A stretch of DNA of 64,000 bases, taken from the NCBI RefSeq assembly GCF_001458355.1, contig NZ_CYSA01000003.1, forward strand, positions 62,001 through 126,000. Reading direction: 5' to 3'. The notes beneath the pieces are model-generated. The model ran no database searches and was not told the DNA's origin. It saw nothing but the letters and a program-made list of their open reading frames with translations. Every line of letters starts with the position of its first letter. The stretch's first letter is position 1. The position numbers were made by a program, and so were the translations under genes. The stretch is from Thalassovita gelatinovora. GTDB taxonomy: Bacteria > Pseudomonadota > Alphaproteobacteria > Rhodobacterales > Rhodobacteraceae. Below, piece by piece: positions 34,017-43,263 of this stretch.

Positions 34017-35144
34017 ATGTCGGACAGAGTGGCATCAGATATCAGACCTAAGCTATTTCCCGGTTGGGTGCCTTCTGCGGCATTGCTATATCTCGAACAT
34101 ACTGAAAAAGGTCTTTCGATGCGCCAACTCGCGCAGCGCGCCGGGGTGCATGCATCAACCGTGATGCGGCAAATCCGAAAATTGGAAAACCGACGTGACG
34201 ACCGTTTGGTTGATGAGGCGCTGAAACGATTGGGTCGGCAATATTGCAAAACTGGCAAAGCGGAATCCTCGCCCCCCTATAAGCAAAAGGATTCCGTGAT
34301 GAATATGCAAAATACCACAGTTCCCCCGTTGCCTGACGAAGCTTATCTGAATGACGAGGCCGTGCGTATTTTACGCCGACTGACCGAACATGCCGCCGTG
34401 TTGGCCGTGTCTGCAGAATTGGAAAAGGCTGTGGTGGTACGTGAAATAGACCGCAGTATAAGCATCCGTACCGCCGTGGTTGATCGACGTGTAGCCGAGG
34501 TAATGGCGCTGAAGAACTGGATTGATTGCGGCGCACCGGGTCGAATTTCCAGATATCACATCACGTCAGATGGACGCGCGGCGCTGACTCAATTGTTGGC
34601 ACAATCTGAATCGCGGATCCGGAACGGGTTTACCGAATCCCAAACGCCCTTTGTAGGTCGGGACAACGATGCAAATGGACAAATCGACGGCACGGCGCGC
34701 AGGCTTCGCTATAATACGGTGGAATCGCCTTTGACGCTGTTGGCTCGGCGGAAGGACAAAGACGGAAAGCCATTTTTAGCCACCGATCTGGTTGCGGCAG
34801 GCGAAAGACTGAGGGAAGATTTCGAACTTTCCCGGCTCGGGACGCGAAGTGTGCAGAACTGGGATCGGTTTCTGACCGAGGCGGACCGTTCGGGTTCGCC
34901 CGTTGCGGAACCGGGCTATGGTCCTGCCGCCGCCCGCGAGCGCGTTACCGGGGCGCTTCGGGATTTGGGGCCCGGTCTAGGCGATGTTGCCCTGCGGTGT
35001 TGCTGTTATCTGGAAGGGTTGGAGGCGGCGGAGAAACGGATGGGATGGTCGGCACGTTCTGGCAAGATTGTGCTGAGAATCGCTTTGCAGCGGTTGAAAC
35101 GGCATTACGAATTGCTGGGCGATGCCGCTGCAATGATCGGGTAG
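34017..35144 (+). CDS. HTH protein with C-terminal DUF6456 domain
   Basis: A 375-aa protein. A helix-turn-helix lies near residues 36-58 (MRQLAQRAGVHASTVMRQIRKLE), a variable middle follows, and the DUF6456 domain occupies about 235-370 (SPLTLLARRKDKDGKPFLATDLVAAGERLREDFE..., quoted only as a landmark). The family is restricted to alphaproteobacteria and is presumed to bind DNA. The ATG at 34017 follows AAGGAATGGAG. An open frame continues upstream to 33648, but it overlaps the DUF6477 gene and has no ribosome site. Confidence 0.78.
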   Translation: MSDRVASDIRPKLFPGWVPSAALLYLEHTEKGLSMRQLAQRAGVHASTVMRQIRKLENRRDDRLVDEALKRLGRQYCKTGKAESSPPYKQKDSVMNMQNTTVPPLPDEAYLNDEAVRILRRLTEHAAVLAVSAELEKAVVVREIDRSISIRTAVVDRRVAEVMALKNWIDCGAPGRISRYHITSDGRAALTQLLAQSESRIRNGFTESQTPFVGRDNDANGQIDGTARRLRYNTVESPLTLLARRKDKDGKPFLATDLVAAGERLREDFELSRLGTRSVQNWDRFLTEADRSGSPVAEPGYGPAAARERVTGALRDLGPGLGDVALRCCCYLEGLEAAEKRMGWSARSGKIVLRIALQRLKRHYELLGDAAAMIG

Positions 35145-35150
35145 GGCGTT

Positions 35151-35867
35151 TCAGCCGCCCACCAACCAGCCAACGAAAAACGCCACCGCCGCGCAGACCG
35201 ATCCGACCCCCAATGTTTCGGTCACTGCGCGGCGATAGTTTTCCTGCGTCGCCCAGCCGCGCAACACACCCAACAAAGTCAGGGCCAGTAGCGTGGTGCT
35301 GAGAGAAAGTTGAAAACTGGTCTGGTCCGCATCTCGAATGAGATATGGCAAGATCGGCAGCAGCCCGAAAACCACGAAGGCCCCGAACGTCACCAACCCG
35401 TTGATTGCCGGATTGTCGCGTTCGGGTGCCATGCCCGCCTTTTCATGGCTAAGCAACATATCGGCCATCATCGGCGCGTGGTTGGATATTGCTTCGGCCG
35501 CTTGCCGTGCCTGCGAAGGCTGCAATCCACGTTTGCCGAATTGATCGGCCAGACTGTCAGTTGCTTTGTTTCGGTCCTGATGTATCTGCTCCAACCGTTC
35601 TGCCCGACGTCGGCGATACATTTGGTGTTGGGACCGTGCCGACAAAAATTCCCCCAATCCCATGCTGACAGCATCCGCAAAAAGATTGGCAAGACCGAAG
35701 ACAACCACTGCCAACCCACCAATCTGCGCAATACCTTCGGCCCTTGCCCCGGCAAAGCCAGCGACGATTGCGAATGTGGTAACGATGCCATCATTGCCAC
35801 CATATACGATCTGTTTCAGATAATCGCGGATACGGTCGAAGGTTGAGTTCGGTTTGGTGTTTGGCAT
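35151..35867 (-). CDS. VIT1/CCC1-family metal transporter
   Basis: A 238-aa inner-membrane protein of the VIT1/CCC1 family, which moves Fe2+ or Mn2+. The signature GGNDGIVTTFAIVAGFAGA is near the N-terminus, followed by MGLGEFLSARSQ and about five hydrophobic segments. ATG 35867 is preferred because the family begins shortly before this motif; an upstream ATG would add 37 unlikely residues. It is divergent from oxyR, so export or storage of reactive metal may be tied to oxidative stress. Confidence 0.87.
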   Translation of the reverse strand: MPNTKPNSTFDRIRDYLKQIVYGGNDGIVTTFAIVAGFAGARAEGIAQIGGLAVVVFGLANLFADAVSMGLGEFLSARSQHQMYRRRRAERLEQIHQDRNKATDSLADQFGKRGLQPSQARQAAEAISNHAPMMADMLLSHEKAGMAPERDNPAINGLVTFGAFVVFGLLPILPYLIRDADQTSFQLSLSTTLLALTLLGVLRGWATQENYRRAVTETLGVGSVCAAVAFFVGWLVGG

Positions 35868-36121
35868 GTTGGTTGCTCTGCGGTTTGAAGGTATTCGACT
35901 ATAGGTCTCTGTGCAGGGCTTTGCTTGGTTTGGCACGACCAATACGCCGCTTTGCACCGTTTGTGTCACAGATCCCACGTTTTACCGTGTTTGGGGTGGG
36001 AAATGTAACACAGATGCAAACAGCAATGTCGGCAGGATGGGACCAATTTCACAATGCCAATTCCGCATGTAAAATTATAACTATATCTTGTAAAAATTAC
36101 TTCTTATGGTTGCTGATAGTT

Positions 36122-37057
36122 ATGAACATTACTCTCAAACAGCTTGAATATTTCGTCGCTCTGACCCGGCATCGCAATTTCGGTCGGGCGGCTGATTCTG
36201 TTCATATTTCTCAACCTGCCTTGTCAGTGCAGATCCGGGAACTCGAGACACAGTTGGGGCAGCCTCTGGTCGAACGTAAAACCCGCGACATCGCCTTGAC
36301 ACCGTTCGGTCGGACGATTCTGGATCACGCGGAACGGGTTTTGGCTGAAATGCGGTCCCTGAAAGAAAGCGCGCGCTGGAATGATGGTTTGTCAGGGCAA
36401 TTGCGGCTTGGTGTTATCCCAACCGTCGCGCCGTATATTTTACCGGCCGCGCTTGCGGCGCTGCGCGCGCGCGATATTTCGCTCGACGTGCAGGTGCAGG
36501 AAACCGTGACGGCCCGGTTGATCGACGGTCTGCGCTCCGGGGCTCTCGACGTGGCCCTGATGGCGTTGCCCGGCAGCGAAGAAGGTTTGACCGAAATTCC
36601 GCTGTTCGAAGACCGGTTCGTTCTGGCCGGAAGCCAATCGCGGCTTGATGCCTTGGGGCCACTCAGGGAAAATTTGCGCCCGACCGAGTTGGGTCAAAAT
36701 CCCTTGATGTTATTGGAAGACGGGCATTGTTTGACCGATCAAGCGCTCGAGGTCTGCGGCCGGAACAGGGGGCATTCCCAGATCAACATGGGGGCCTCAT
36801 CGCTAGCAACGCTTTCGCGCCTCGTCGAAGCGGGCTTTGGTCTGACATTGATGCCGGAACTGGCGCTGAGGTCCGAAGCGTTAGCAACACCTAATCTGCG
36901 GCTGGCCCGGTTTGCCGATCCGCAACCGGCGCGGCAAATCGGTTTGGTGCATCGGAAAACCACCAACGAAGGCAAATGGTTGCAGGAACTGGCGGAAATT
37001 CTGACCGAAGCAGGTCAAGAACAAATCGCTTGTGCCAAAGACCTTGTCAGGACCTGA
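36122..37057 (+). CDS. oxyR: OxyR hydrogen-peroxide sensor
   Basis: A 311-aa LysR regulator. The HTH is at about residues 18-42 (NFGRAADSVHISQPALSVQI). The redox pair is present as Cys203 and Cys212 in EDGHCLTDQALEVCG, the arrangement of OxyR, in which peroxide forms a disulfide and turns on antioxidant genes. It converges with a peroxiredoxin gene 88 bp downstream. The ATG at 36122 is set by the LysR N-terminal pattern MNITLKQLEYFVAL. The AT-rich 254 bp upstream are its control region. Confidence 0.92.
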   Translation: MNITLKQLEYFVALTRHRNFGRAADSVHISQPALSVQIRELETQLGQPLVERKTRDIALTPFGRTILDHAERVLAEMRSLKESARWNDGLSGQLRLGVIPTVAPYILPAALAALRARDISLDVQVQETVTARLIDGLRSGALDVALMALPGSEEGLTEIPLFEDRFVLAGSQSRLDALGPLRENLRPTELGQNPLMLLEDGHCLTDQALEVCGRNRGHSQINMGASSLATLSRLVEAGFGLTLMPELALRSEALATPNLRLARFADPQPARQIGLVHRKTTNEGKWLQELAEILTEAGQEQIACAKDLVRT

Positions 37058-37088
37058 TTGTTGCGCCCTGATCGTGGTGAGACGGTTA

Positions 37089-37124
37089 AAAAATACGCCC
37101 GCGGGTTTCGTGACCCGCAGGCGT
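37089..37124 (-). terminator. Terminator of the peroxiredoxin gene
   Basis: ACGCCCGCGGGT (37095-37106) and ACCCGCAGGCGT (37113-37124) pair with one mismatch. Six T follow on the minus strand. It sits between the convergent oxyR and peroxiredoxin genes. Confidence 0.8.
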
Positions 37125-37145
37125 TAATTGGATTGGATCGGGTTC

Positions 37146-37697
37146 TTATTCCGCAGCCACGGCAGAGGCGGCGTTTTCCAGGTATTTCATCAGGTTTTCC
37201 GGCGAACTTTCACCATAGGGATCTTCGCCGTGATTGTCGGCACGACCGGGTTCTTCGAACCAGGCTTCGACTGTGCCATCGTTCACGACCGCAGCATAGC
37301 GCCAAGACCGCATACCGAACCCCAGATTATCCTTGGCCACCAACATGCCAACCTTGCGGGTGAATTCACCCGATCCATCGGGGATCACATTGACGTTTTT
37401 GATTCCTTGGGCTTCGGCCCATTTGTTCATCACGAAACTGTCATTCACGGACATGCAGTAGATTTCGTCGATGCCCAGATCCCGAAACTTGTCGGCATTG
37501 TCTTCGAAACCGGGCAGTTGATATGTCGAACAAGTCGGCGTGAAAGCGCCGGGCAGGGAAAACAGGATCACCCGCTTGCCGGAAAAATAGTCGGCTGTGG
37601 TCTTGTCCTGCCAGCGGAATGGATTCGAACCCCCGACGGATTCATCACGAACGCGGGTATGGAAGGTCACGTCAGGCAGTTTCAGGCCAGCTTGCAT
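37146..37697 (-). CDS. Prx5-type peroxiredoxin
   Basis: A 183-aa peroxiredoxin with the peroxidatic Cys56 in LPGAFTPTCST and a second cysteine in EIYCMSVND. This is the Prx5 subfamily, which reduces peroxides with thiol partners. Some bacteria fuse it to a glutaredoxin, but that domain is absent here. Its neighbour, convergent on the other strand, is oxyR, which supports a peroxide-defence role. The N-terminal ATG at 37697 fits the family. Confidence 0.9.
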   Translation of the reverse strand: MQAGLKLPDVTFHTRVRDESVGGSNPFRWQDKTTADYFSGKRVILFSLPGAFTPTCSTYQLPGFEDNADKFRDLGIDEIYCMSVNDSFVMNKWAEAQGIKNVNVIPDGSGEFTRKVGMLVAKDNLGFGMRSWRYAAVVNDGTVEAWFEEPGRADNHGEDPYGESSPENLMKYLENAASAVAAE

Positions 37698-37951
37698 TTT
37701 GGTATCCTCTAAATTGGTTCAGTCCCAGTTAATAATCGTTCTAAAACTGACGGCAATTATTTTCTGCACTTGCACATTTGAGAAAACAATTTGAATTCAT
37801 TGGATTGCGATCCATAGTCACGTGATTTCATTCAAAAATGCTGCAATCGCATTGCGATGCTCTTTGCTTTGTGCATAGCCGCTATGCGGCTCTGGCGGTT
37901 CAGGCGCGGCTCGAATATAGTAAGGATTGAAAAAACAGCAGGACAGACCCC

Positions 37952-38905
37952 GTGCGCGATCTAAAAATCCCCCAGCAGCGGCACCCCGAAAAGGCACATC
38001 GCCCGGATAATGCTCAGCCCAAAAAGCCAACGTGGATTCGCGTCAAAGCGCCGGTTTCCGAGGGCTATAAGCAAACCCACAAGATCATGCGAGAACACAA
38101 GCTGGTCACGGTTTGCGAAGAAGCAGGCTGTCCCAATGCGGGCGAATGCTGGAGCCAGGGCCACGCCACCATGATGATCATGGGCGAGGTCTGTACCCGG
38201 GCCTGCACCTTCTGCAATATCGCCACCGGCAAACCGCCCGAAGCGCTGGATGCTTTCGAACCGGGCCGGGTGGCGGATGCAGTGCAAAAACTGGGGCTGA
38301 ACCATGTGGTGGTGACGTCCGTGGATCGCGATGACATCACCGATGGCGGAGCGGAACATTTTGCCCAGACGATCCGCGCCATCCGGCACCGCAGCCCGAA
38401 AACCACGATCGAAATCCTGACCCCGGATTTCATCAAATGCGACCCGTCGGTGCTTGAAGTGGTGGTCGAGGCCAAACCCGACGTTTTCAATCACAACCTG
38501 GAAACCGTGCCTGGGCTTTACCCCGAAGTGCGGCCCGGTGCGCGCTATTTCCATTCCTTGCGGCTGTTGCAGCGGGTCAAGGAACTGGACCCGACAATGT
38601 TCACCAAATCGGGCATTATGGTGGGGCTTGGTGAAGACCGGCAGGGCGTTCATCAGGTGATGGACGACATGCGTGCCGCCGATATCGATTTCCTGACCAT
38701 CGGGCAATATCTGCAACCGACACCGAAACACCATGCGGTCGATCGGTTCGTGCATCCAGATGAATTCAAATCCTACGAAAAAACCGCCTATGGCAAGGGG
38801 TTCCTAATGGTCTCGGCAACCCCGCTGACCCGGTCGTCCTACCACGCTGGCGACGATTTCGCCCAGCTGCGCACGGCGCGTCTGAAAAAGCACGGTCAGA
38901 TGTGA
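37952..38905 (+). CDS. lipA: Lipoyl synthase
   Basis: LipA inserts two sulfurs into the octanoyl chain on E2 or H proteins. The 317-aa radical-SAM enzyme has the auxiliary cluster motif [12 protein letters not shown] and the radical-SAM motif [11 protein letters not shown] is the start, with GCAGGA eight bases upstream. The N-terminus ([19 protein letters not shown]) matches alphaproteobacterial LipA. A 3' intergenic region with several inverted repeats follows. Confidence 0.96.
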   Translation: MRDLKIPQQRHPEKAHRPDNAQPKKPTWIRVKAPVSEGYKQTHKIMREHKLVTVCEEAGCPNAGECWSQGHATMMIMGEVCTRACTFCNIATGKPPEALDAFEPGRVADAVQKLGLNHVVVTSVDRDDITDGGAEHFAQTIRAIRHRSPKTTIEILTPDFIKCDPSVLEVVVEAKPDVFNHNLETVPGLYPEVRPGARYFHSLRLLQRVKELDPTMFTKSGIMVGLGEDRQGVHQVMDDMRAADIDFLTIGQYLQPTPKHHAVDRFVHPDEFKSYEKTAYGKGFLMVSATPLTRSSYHAGDDFAQLRTARLKKHGQM

Positions 38906-38940
38906 TCTTTGTTACCACCTGAAACTGCTGGCGCATGGGG

Positions 38941-39060
38941 CCCTGCCTCCATACGCCCAGAATATTTGGTCCCTCAGAAACGGCATCGTCTGCGTTTCAT
39001 CTTGCGGTAAATACGCCCGCCGGAGGCAGGCCCGAAGGAAAATTCAGCAGGGATTTTCCC
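38941..39060. repeat. Palindrome-rich intergenic element after lipA
   Basis: CCCTGCCTCC (38941-38950) faces its near-inverse CGGAGGCAGG (39021-39030), and ATACGCCC occurs at both 38951-38958 and 39011-39018. A second hairpin pairs GGAAAAT with ATTTTCC around 39037-39059. The stretch reading TTTCATCTTGCGG...ATACGCCCGCCGGAGGCAGG resembles an intergenic repeat I recall from other Rhodobacterales genomes; that recall is unverified. The end of the region (39070-39091) may help terminate the minus-strand cytochrome gene. Confidence 0.45.
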
Positions 39061-39098
39061 GAGATATCAAGCGCGCCCGGAACGGGCGCCCCTTTTGA

Positions 39099-39989
39099 TC
39101 ACTCTACGGCGGGCACTGCTTTCAGATAAGCCGCGATCGCTTGGCGGTCTGCCAGCGGCAAATGCGCCAAGTTTTGCACGACCTCTGCCATTTCGCCGCC
39201 GGCACTATCGTATTCAGGCGTGAATCCGGACGTAAAATATTCCACCAGATCTGTTTCCGACCAATCAAGCTTCGCGGGGGTGATATTGGGTATCTTGCCT
39301 TTTCCGGACGGGTTCGGCGCGCCGCCCAGCCAGCGGTCGTAATCAATCCCGCCAAGCGCATTGCGTGGGCTATGGCATTCGCCGCAATGGCCCAACCCTT
39401 CGACCAGATCGCGCCCACGGGCGGCTTCGGGCGACAGATTCCCGGTCAAAATCCGTGGCGGGCCGCCGAACAGGATTTTCCACCCGCCCAACGCGCGCCG
39501 GATGGAGAACGGAAACCCAACTTCATGCGCTTTGCTGGGAATGTCGGAGGCTGGTAGTGTTTGCAGGAAGGTCCAGAGGTCGGCGACATCCTGGGGGCTG
39601 GCCCTTGCATAGGATGTATAGGGAAAGGCCGGGTAGTAATGTTGCCCCGCAGGAGATGTGCCATGCAGCATCGCATTTGCCAAATCACCGGTTTTCCATG
39701 TCCCAAGTCCGTGCTCAGGGTCGGGTGAAATATTTGGGGCGTAAAATGTGCCAAAATCGGAGACAAAGCTCCGCCCGCCCGACAGGACGATCCGGTCTGT
39801 GCCTTCGGCCTGCGGCGGCGAATGACAGGCAGCGCACCCCCCCGCCCAGAAAACGATTTCCCCACGTGCTACATCGCCTCTCAGAGCTGCGAATTGTGCT
39901 TCGGGGACGCGTTCAGGCGCGGTGGCCCACCAGCCGACCGCGCCCGCCAAGAGGCCAAACAGGACGCCATATCGCAAAGGGCGTTTCAT
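39099..39989 (-). CDS. Di-haem c-type cytochrome
   Basis: A 296-aa periplasmic or membrane-anchored protein with an N-terminal hydrophobic segment (about 8-25) and two CXXCH haem sites, CAACH and CGECH. Both halves resemble the cytochrome subunit of membrane alcohol/sugar dehydrogenases (GTFYAPNISPD, NITPAKLDWSE). It probably feeds electrons to an oxidase. It is downstream of a cytochrome c' gene on the same strand, 19 bp apart, and the two are probably co-expressed. The dehydrogenase partner is not in the window. Confidence 0.85.
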   Translation of the reverse strand: MKRPLRYGVLFGLLAGAVGWWATAPERVPEAQFAALRGDVARGEIVFWAGGCAACHSPPQAEGTDRIVLSGGRSFVSDFGTFYAPNISPDPEHGLGTWKTGDLANAMLHGTSPAGQHYYPAFPYTSYARASPQDVADLWTFLQTLPASDIPSKAHEVGFPFSIRRALGGWKILFGGPPRILTGNLSPEAARGRDLVEGLGHCGECHSPRNALGGIDYDRWLGGAPNPSGKGKIPNITPAKLDWSETDLVEYFTSGFTPEYDSAGGEMAEVVQNLAHLPLADRQAIAAYLKAVPAVE

Positions 39990-40008
39990 TCGTGGGGGAT
40001 GCTCCGAA

Positions 40009-40482
40009 TCAATTTTCCGGAGCACGATACGCCTTGTGGCAACCGCCGCAGGCCCCGCCAAGCGGTCCCATTGCCCCTTGCAGGGATTCGAGGCTGGTGC
40101 CTGACGCGATTTCCATCGCTGCCGCCGCTTCGGAAAGCGCCATGGCCTTCTTCATCACATCGTCCTGATTATCCCAAAGGTCGGGCAGGGCGCGGGTGTT
40201 GTCGGCCGACATTTCATCGGAACCTTGTGGCCACAACCTAGACGCATCGAGTTGGGTCAGCAGAACCAGGCTTGAGGCCGCAGCCTTCGCCGCGTCTGCA
40301 TTATAGGGAACGGCGCCTTTGGCCATACCGCCCAGAAGTCCGAGATTATGCGCATAGAGCTGCATCTGTCCCTGACGGGCCTTGATCACACTGTCGGTTG
40401 CAGCATCGTTTTCGGCAAAAACTGCGCTGCCAAGTCCGGTGACAAAGGCCGCAGCTAGAACGCATTTGGAAATGACTTTCAT
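40009..40482 (-). CDS. Cytochrome c'-type haem protein
   Basis: A 157-aa exported protein with a signal peptide (about 1-23, ending SAVFA) and a single haem site CGGCHKAYR close to the C-terminus, the layout of four-helix cytochrome c' / c556 (class II). These bind NO or carry electrons in the periplasm. The ATG at 40482 has CAGGAG upstream. It leads into the di-haem cytochrome gene. Confidence 0.87.
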   Translation of the reverse strand: MKVISKCVLAAAFVTGLGSAVFAENDAATDSVIKARQGQMQLYAHNLGLLGGMAKGAVPYNADAAKAAASSLVLLTQLDASRLWPQGSDEMSADNTRALPDLWDNQDDVMKKAMALSEAAAAMEIASGTSLESLQGAMGPLGGACGGCHKAYRAPEN

Positions 40483-40564
40483 CGGCGAAACTCCTGTTGA
40501 ATGAAACACCCGCGCAGCTTAGCGGGACGAAGAAGAAATGGTGTTCACAAATTCGTCAACGATA

Positions 40565-40741
40565 CTAGCGGAGCGGGAAACGGCCTGTGCCTCCTTCAAT
40601 CGTCATCCAGTCTGGCCAGCCGATCCAGCGTTCCACTGCATAGATCATGAAACACACCGCAATCACCGCCAGAACCAGCTTGACCTGACGTTCAGAGGGC
40701 GGGTTGCGGGCCCATTTCGACATGCGAAACAGCCAATGCAT
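40565..40741 (-). CDS. Small one-helix membrane protein coupled to hpt
   Basis: A 58-aa open frame that is easily missed because it is short. Its ATG shares a base with the hpt stop codon (TGATG), a sign of translational coupling. It has a basic N-terminus ([19 protein letters not shown]), one membrane helix (about residues 20-38, VKLVLAVIAVCFMIYAVER) and a tryptophan-rich tail WIGWPDWM. I have no family name. Downstream of hpt on the same strand, its role is unknown; protein evidence would be needed. Confidence 0.65.
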   Translation of the reverse strand: MHWLFRMSKWARNPPSERQVKLVLAVIAVCFMIYAVERWIGWPDWMTIEGGTGRFPLR

Positions 40742-41292
40742 CAGCCGTCATCGGTATCGACAAAGCGGACTTTGCCGATAAAGGGCAGATTGCGGTCGCG
40801 CTGTGCGAAGTCAATGCCAAAGCCGACGACGAATTCGTCGGGGATTTCGAACCCGATCCAGTCGGCCTTCACGTCGGCTTCGCGCCGTGATGGTTTGTCT
40901 AGCAATGCAATCGTTTTCAAGCGTTTCGGATTGCGTGAATGAAGCAGGTGCAGCACATGGCTGAGTGTGTAGCCGGTATCGACGATATCTTCGACCACCA
41001 GAACGTCGCGGCCTTCGATTTCGCCGCGCAGATCCTTTAGAATGCGCACTTCACGACTGCTTTCCATGGCATTGCCGTAAGACGAGGCTTCAAGGAAATC
41101 CACTTCGACCGGCAGGTCCAGTTCGCGCACCAGATCAGCAATGAAAACAAAACTGCCGCGCAGCAACCCGACCACGATCAATTTGTTGGTAGCGGCGAAT
41201 TCGGTTTCGATTTCGCGCGCCAATGCTTCGATTCGCGCTGCGATCTGCTTGGCCGAGATCATTTCGTCGATGACATATGGACGCTCTGGCAT
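40741..41292 (-). CDS. hpt: Hypoxanthine phosphoribosyltransferase
   Basis: This salvage enzyme joins hypoxanthine or guanine to PRPP. The 183-aa protein has the PRPP-binding motif [15 protein letters not shown] and the C-terminal [13 protein letters not shown]. The ATG at 41292 has an AAGGGGG site and fits the family; a much longer frame upstream overlaps the divergent coq10-like gene. A 58-aa membrane protein gene overlaps its stop by one base. Confidence 0.93.
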   Translation of the reverse strand: MPERPYVIDEMISAKQIAARIEALAREIETEFAATNKLIVVGLLRGSFVFIADLVRELDLPVEVDFLEASSYGNAMESSREVRILKDLRGEIEGRDVLVVEDIVDTGYTLSHVLHLLHSRNPKRLKTIALLDKPSRREADVKADWIGFEIPDEFVVGFGIDFAQRDRNLPFIGKVRFVDTDDG

Positions 41293-41361
41293 AACACCCC
41301 CTTGCAATTTCGCGCCCAGTCTACGAAATGATCCCCCACTGTCACGCGAAAAAGGGGCGAC

Positions 41362-41817
41362 ATGCCGACCCATTCCGAAACCCGGCCCCTGCCTTACTCG
41401 GCACAGCAGATGTATGATCTGGTGGCAGATGTTGCGGCCTATCCGAAATTCCTGCCTTGGTGCGCCGCTGCGCGCATTCGCAAGGTCACGCCGCAGAGCG
41501 ACGGGACAGAGGTGATGGAAGCCGATCTGGTGATCAGCTTCAAGGTGTTCCGTGAACGCTTTGGCAGTCTCGTAGTTTTGCATCCGCAAGATTTGAAAAT
41601 CGACACCGAATACTTGGACGGACCGTTCAAATACATGAAATCTACCTGGTCTTTTTCTGAGGCTGAAGGTGGTTGCGAAGTGTCATTCTTTGTCGATTTC
41701 GAATTCAGGAACGCCGTATTGCAGGGCATCATCGGCGTGGTGTTCAACGAAGCAATGCACCGGATCGTGCGGGCGTTCGAAAGCCGTGCTGAAGCGCTTT
41801 ACGGGCCTTCAAGCTGA
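41362..41817 (+). CDS. COQ10/RatA-type START-domain protein
   Basis: A 151-aa member of the polyketide cyclase/START superfamily (COQ10, RatA). The pattern [21 protein letters not shown] near residues 19-39 and the C-terminal [20 protein letters not shown] fit COQ10-like proteins, which bind ubiquinone and support respiration. The toxin name RatA is a homology label only. In Rhodobacterales this gene lies between lipA and cinA, as here. Confidence 0.88.
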   Translation: MPTHSETRPLPYSAQQMYDLVADVAAYPKFLPWCAAARIRKVTPQSDGTEVMEADLVISFKVFRERFGSLVVLHPQDLKIDTEYLDGPFKYMKSTWSFSEAEGGCEVSFFVDFEFRNAVLQGIIGVVFNEAMHRIVRAFESRAEALYGPSS

Positions 41818-41880
41818 GTATGATGCCTGATTTGAAATCAAATAACGGTCAATTTCATCTGAAACAGAACCCGTCTGGAT

Positions 41881-41907
41881 AAAAAAACGGGCCCTGACCG
41901 GGCCCGT
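41881..41907 (-). terminator. Terminator of amtB
   Basis: ACGGGCCC and GGGCCCGT (41888-41895 and 41901-41908, approximately) form a stem with a five-base loop, followed on the minus strand by seven T. Confidence 0.8.
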
Positions 41908-41930
41908 CGAACGCGTAATTTCAGGACCGG

Positions 41931-43109
41931 TCAGGATCGGTGATCATAGGCCCGTTCGCCGTGAACGCTAAGGTCCAGGCCGTTGGTTTCGGTTTCTGCA
42001 TCCACCCGCAACGGGGTGATCAGGCCAACCAGCTTGGCAAGGATGATCGAGCCCCCCAAGGTGAAGGCCCCGACGATGGCCAGGCTGCCCAGTTGCGCCA
42101 CCCAGGAACCTGCGCCGAAAGCGGCAATCATAATGGTGCCGAAGATGCCACCGACACCATGTACGGCAAAAACATCCAGCGTATCATCGACGTGCAGCTT
42201 GTTGCGGATCACGTTGACCATTTCCTGACACAGAACCCCGGCGATTGCGCCGATGATCAGCGCCTCAACGGGACCTACGAATCCACTGGCTGGGGTGATC
42301 GAGGCAAGACCAGCGATAGTGCCAGTGACCAGCCCTACCAGCGATGCCTTGCCGAATTTAATCCGTTCCCACAAAGCCCAACTCAGCGACGCGGTGGCGG
42401 CCGAGATATGGGTCACGGTCAGCGCCATTGCAGCGCCGCCATCAGCGGCCAGCTGCGACCCCCCGTTGAAGCCGAACCAACCGACCCAGAGCATCGCAGC
42501 GCCGATCATGACATAGCCGGGATTGTGTGGCGGCGTGGTCTGATTGCGGCGTGCGCCCAGCATGACGGCCAGAACCAGCGCCGCGATACCTGCGGTTTCA
42601 TGCACAACGATACCACCGGCAAAATCTTTGACGCCGGTTTCGCCGAAGATGCCGCCATCGGCCAGAAAACCGCCGCCCCAGATCCAATGTGTAACCGGCG
42701 CATAGACCAGCAGCATCCAGAGAGCCGAGAATAACAGCACGAAACCAAAGCCGATCCGTTCGACATATGCGCCGACGATCAGTGCCGGGGTGATGATGGC
42801 AAAGGTCATCTGGAAGGCAAAGAACAGCACTTCGGGCAATGTTCCCGACAAGCTGTCGGCATTGATGCCGTCAAGGAAGGCTTTGCCCAATCCACCCCAG
42901 TAGGCATTGTCATCGCCAAAGGCGATGGAATAGCCCGCGATGAACCACAAGACGCTCATCAAACAGGCGATGGCATAGCAATGCATGAAAACGCTCAGCA
43001 CGTTGCGCGCGCGCACCAAACCACCGTAAAACAGCGCCAGTCCGGGCAACGTCATGAACAGCACAAGAGCCGTTGCAACGATGATCCAAGCGGTATCCGC
43101 TCCGTTCAT
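41931..43109 (-). CDS. amtB: Ammonium transporter
   Basis: A 392-aa Amt-family channel with about eleven helices. It carries LPGLALFYGGLVR in the first helix, the twin-histidine helix WIWGGGFLADGG/VVHETAGIAAL and NKLHVDDTLDVFAVHGVGG. It takes up ammonium and can signal nitrogen status with a PII protein. The usual upstream glnK is absent. The gene lies between the coq10-like gene and cinA, and ntrBCYX are 3 kb away, which fits nitrogen control. I saw no sigma-54 promoter upstream, in line with the altered NtrC. The ATG at 43109 follows GGGGAGG. Confidence 0.95.
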   Translation of the reverse strand: MNGADTAWIIVATALVLFMTLPGLALFYGGLVRARNVLSVFMHCYAIACLMSVLWFIAGYSIAFGDDNAYWGGLGKAFLDGINADSLSGTLPEVLFFAFQMTFAIITPALIVGAYVERIGFGFVLLFSALWMLLVYAPVTHWIWGGGFLADGGIFGETGVKDFAGGIVVHETAGIAALVLAVMLGARRNQTTPPHNPGYVMIGAAMLWVGWFGFNGGSQLAADGGAAMALTVTHISAATASLSWALWERIKFGKASLVGLVTGTIAGLASITPASGFVGPVEALIIGAIAGVLCQEMVNVIRNKLHVDDTLDVFAVHGVGGIFGTIMIAAFGAGSWVAQLGSLAIVGAFTLGGSIILAKLVGLITPLRVDAETETNGLDLSVHGERAYDHRS

Positions 43110-43263
43110 TAATCCATCCTCCCCTAGTTGGTTGGCGTGGATCAATCGAAGAATTGATGCAAAAGAAAGAAGCGACTTGCCTTTTAATAGGTTAAAAATA
43201 ACTCATTTCTAAAACTGACCGCCAATTAAGCTACTAAATGGCGTAATGTTGAAATTATAATCG

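Noticed and set aside
37610-37660. tRNA T-arm-like sequence (GGTTCGAATCC on the minus strand)
   Set aside because: It is inside the peroxiredoxin gene, coding for VGGSNPFRW; no five-base T-stem, anticodon arm or acceptor stem fits around it.
41362-41817. RatA toxin of a toxin-antitoxin system
   Set aside because: No antitoxin gene is adjacent; the family name is shared with COQ10-like ubiquinone-binding proteins, which the context favours.
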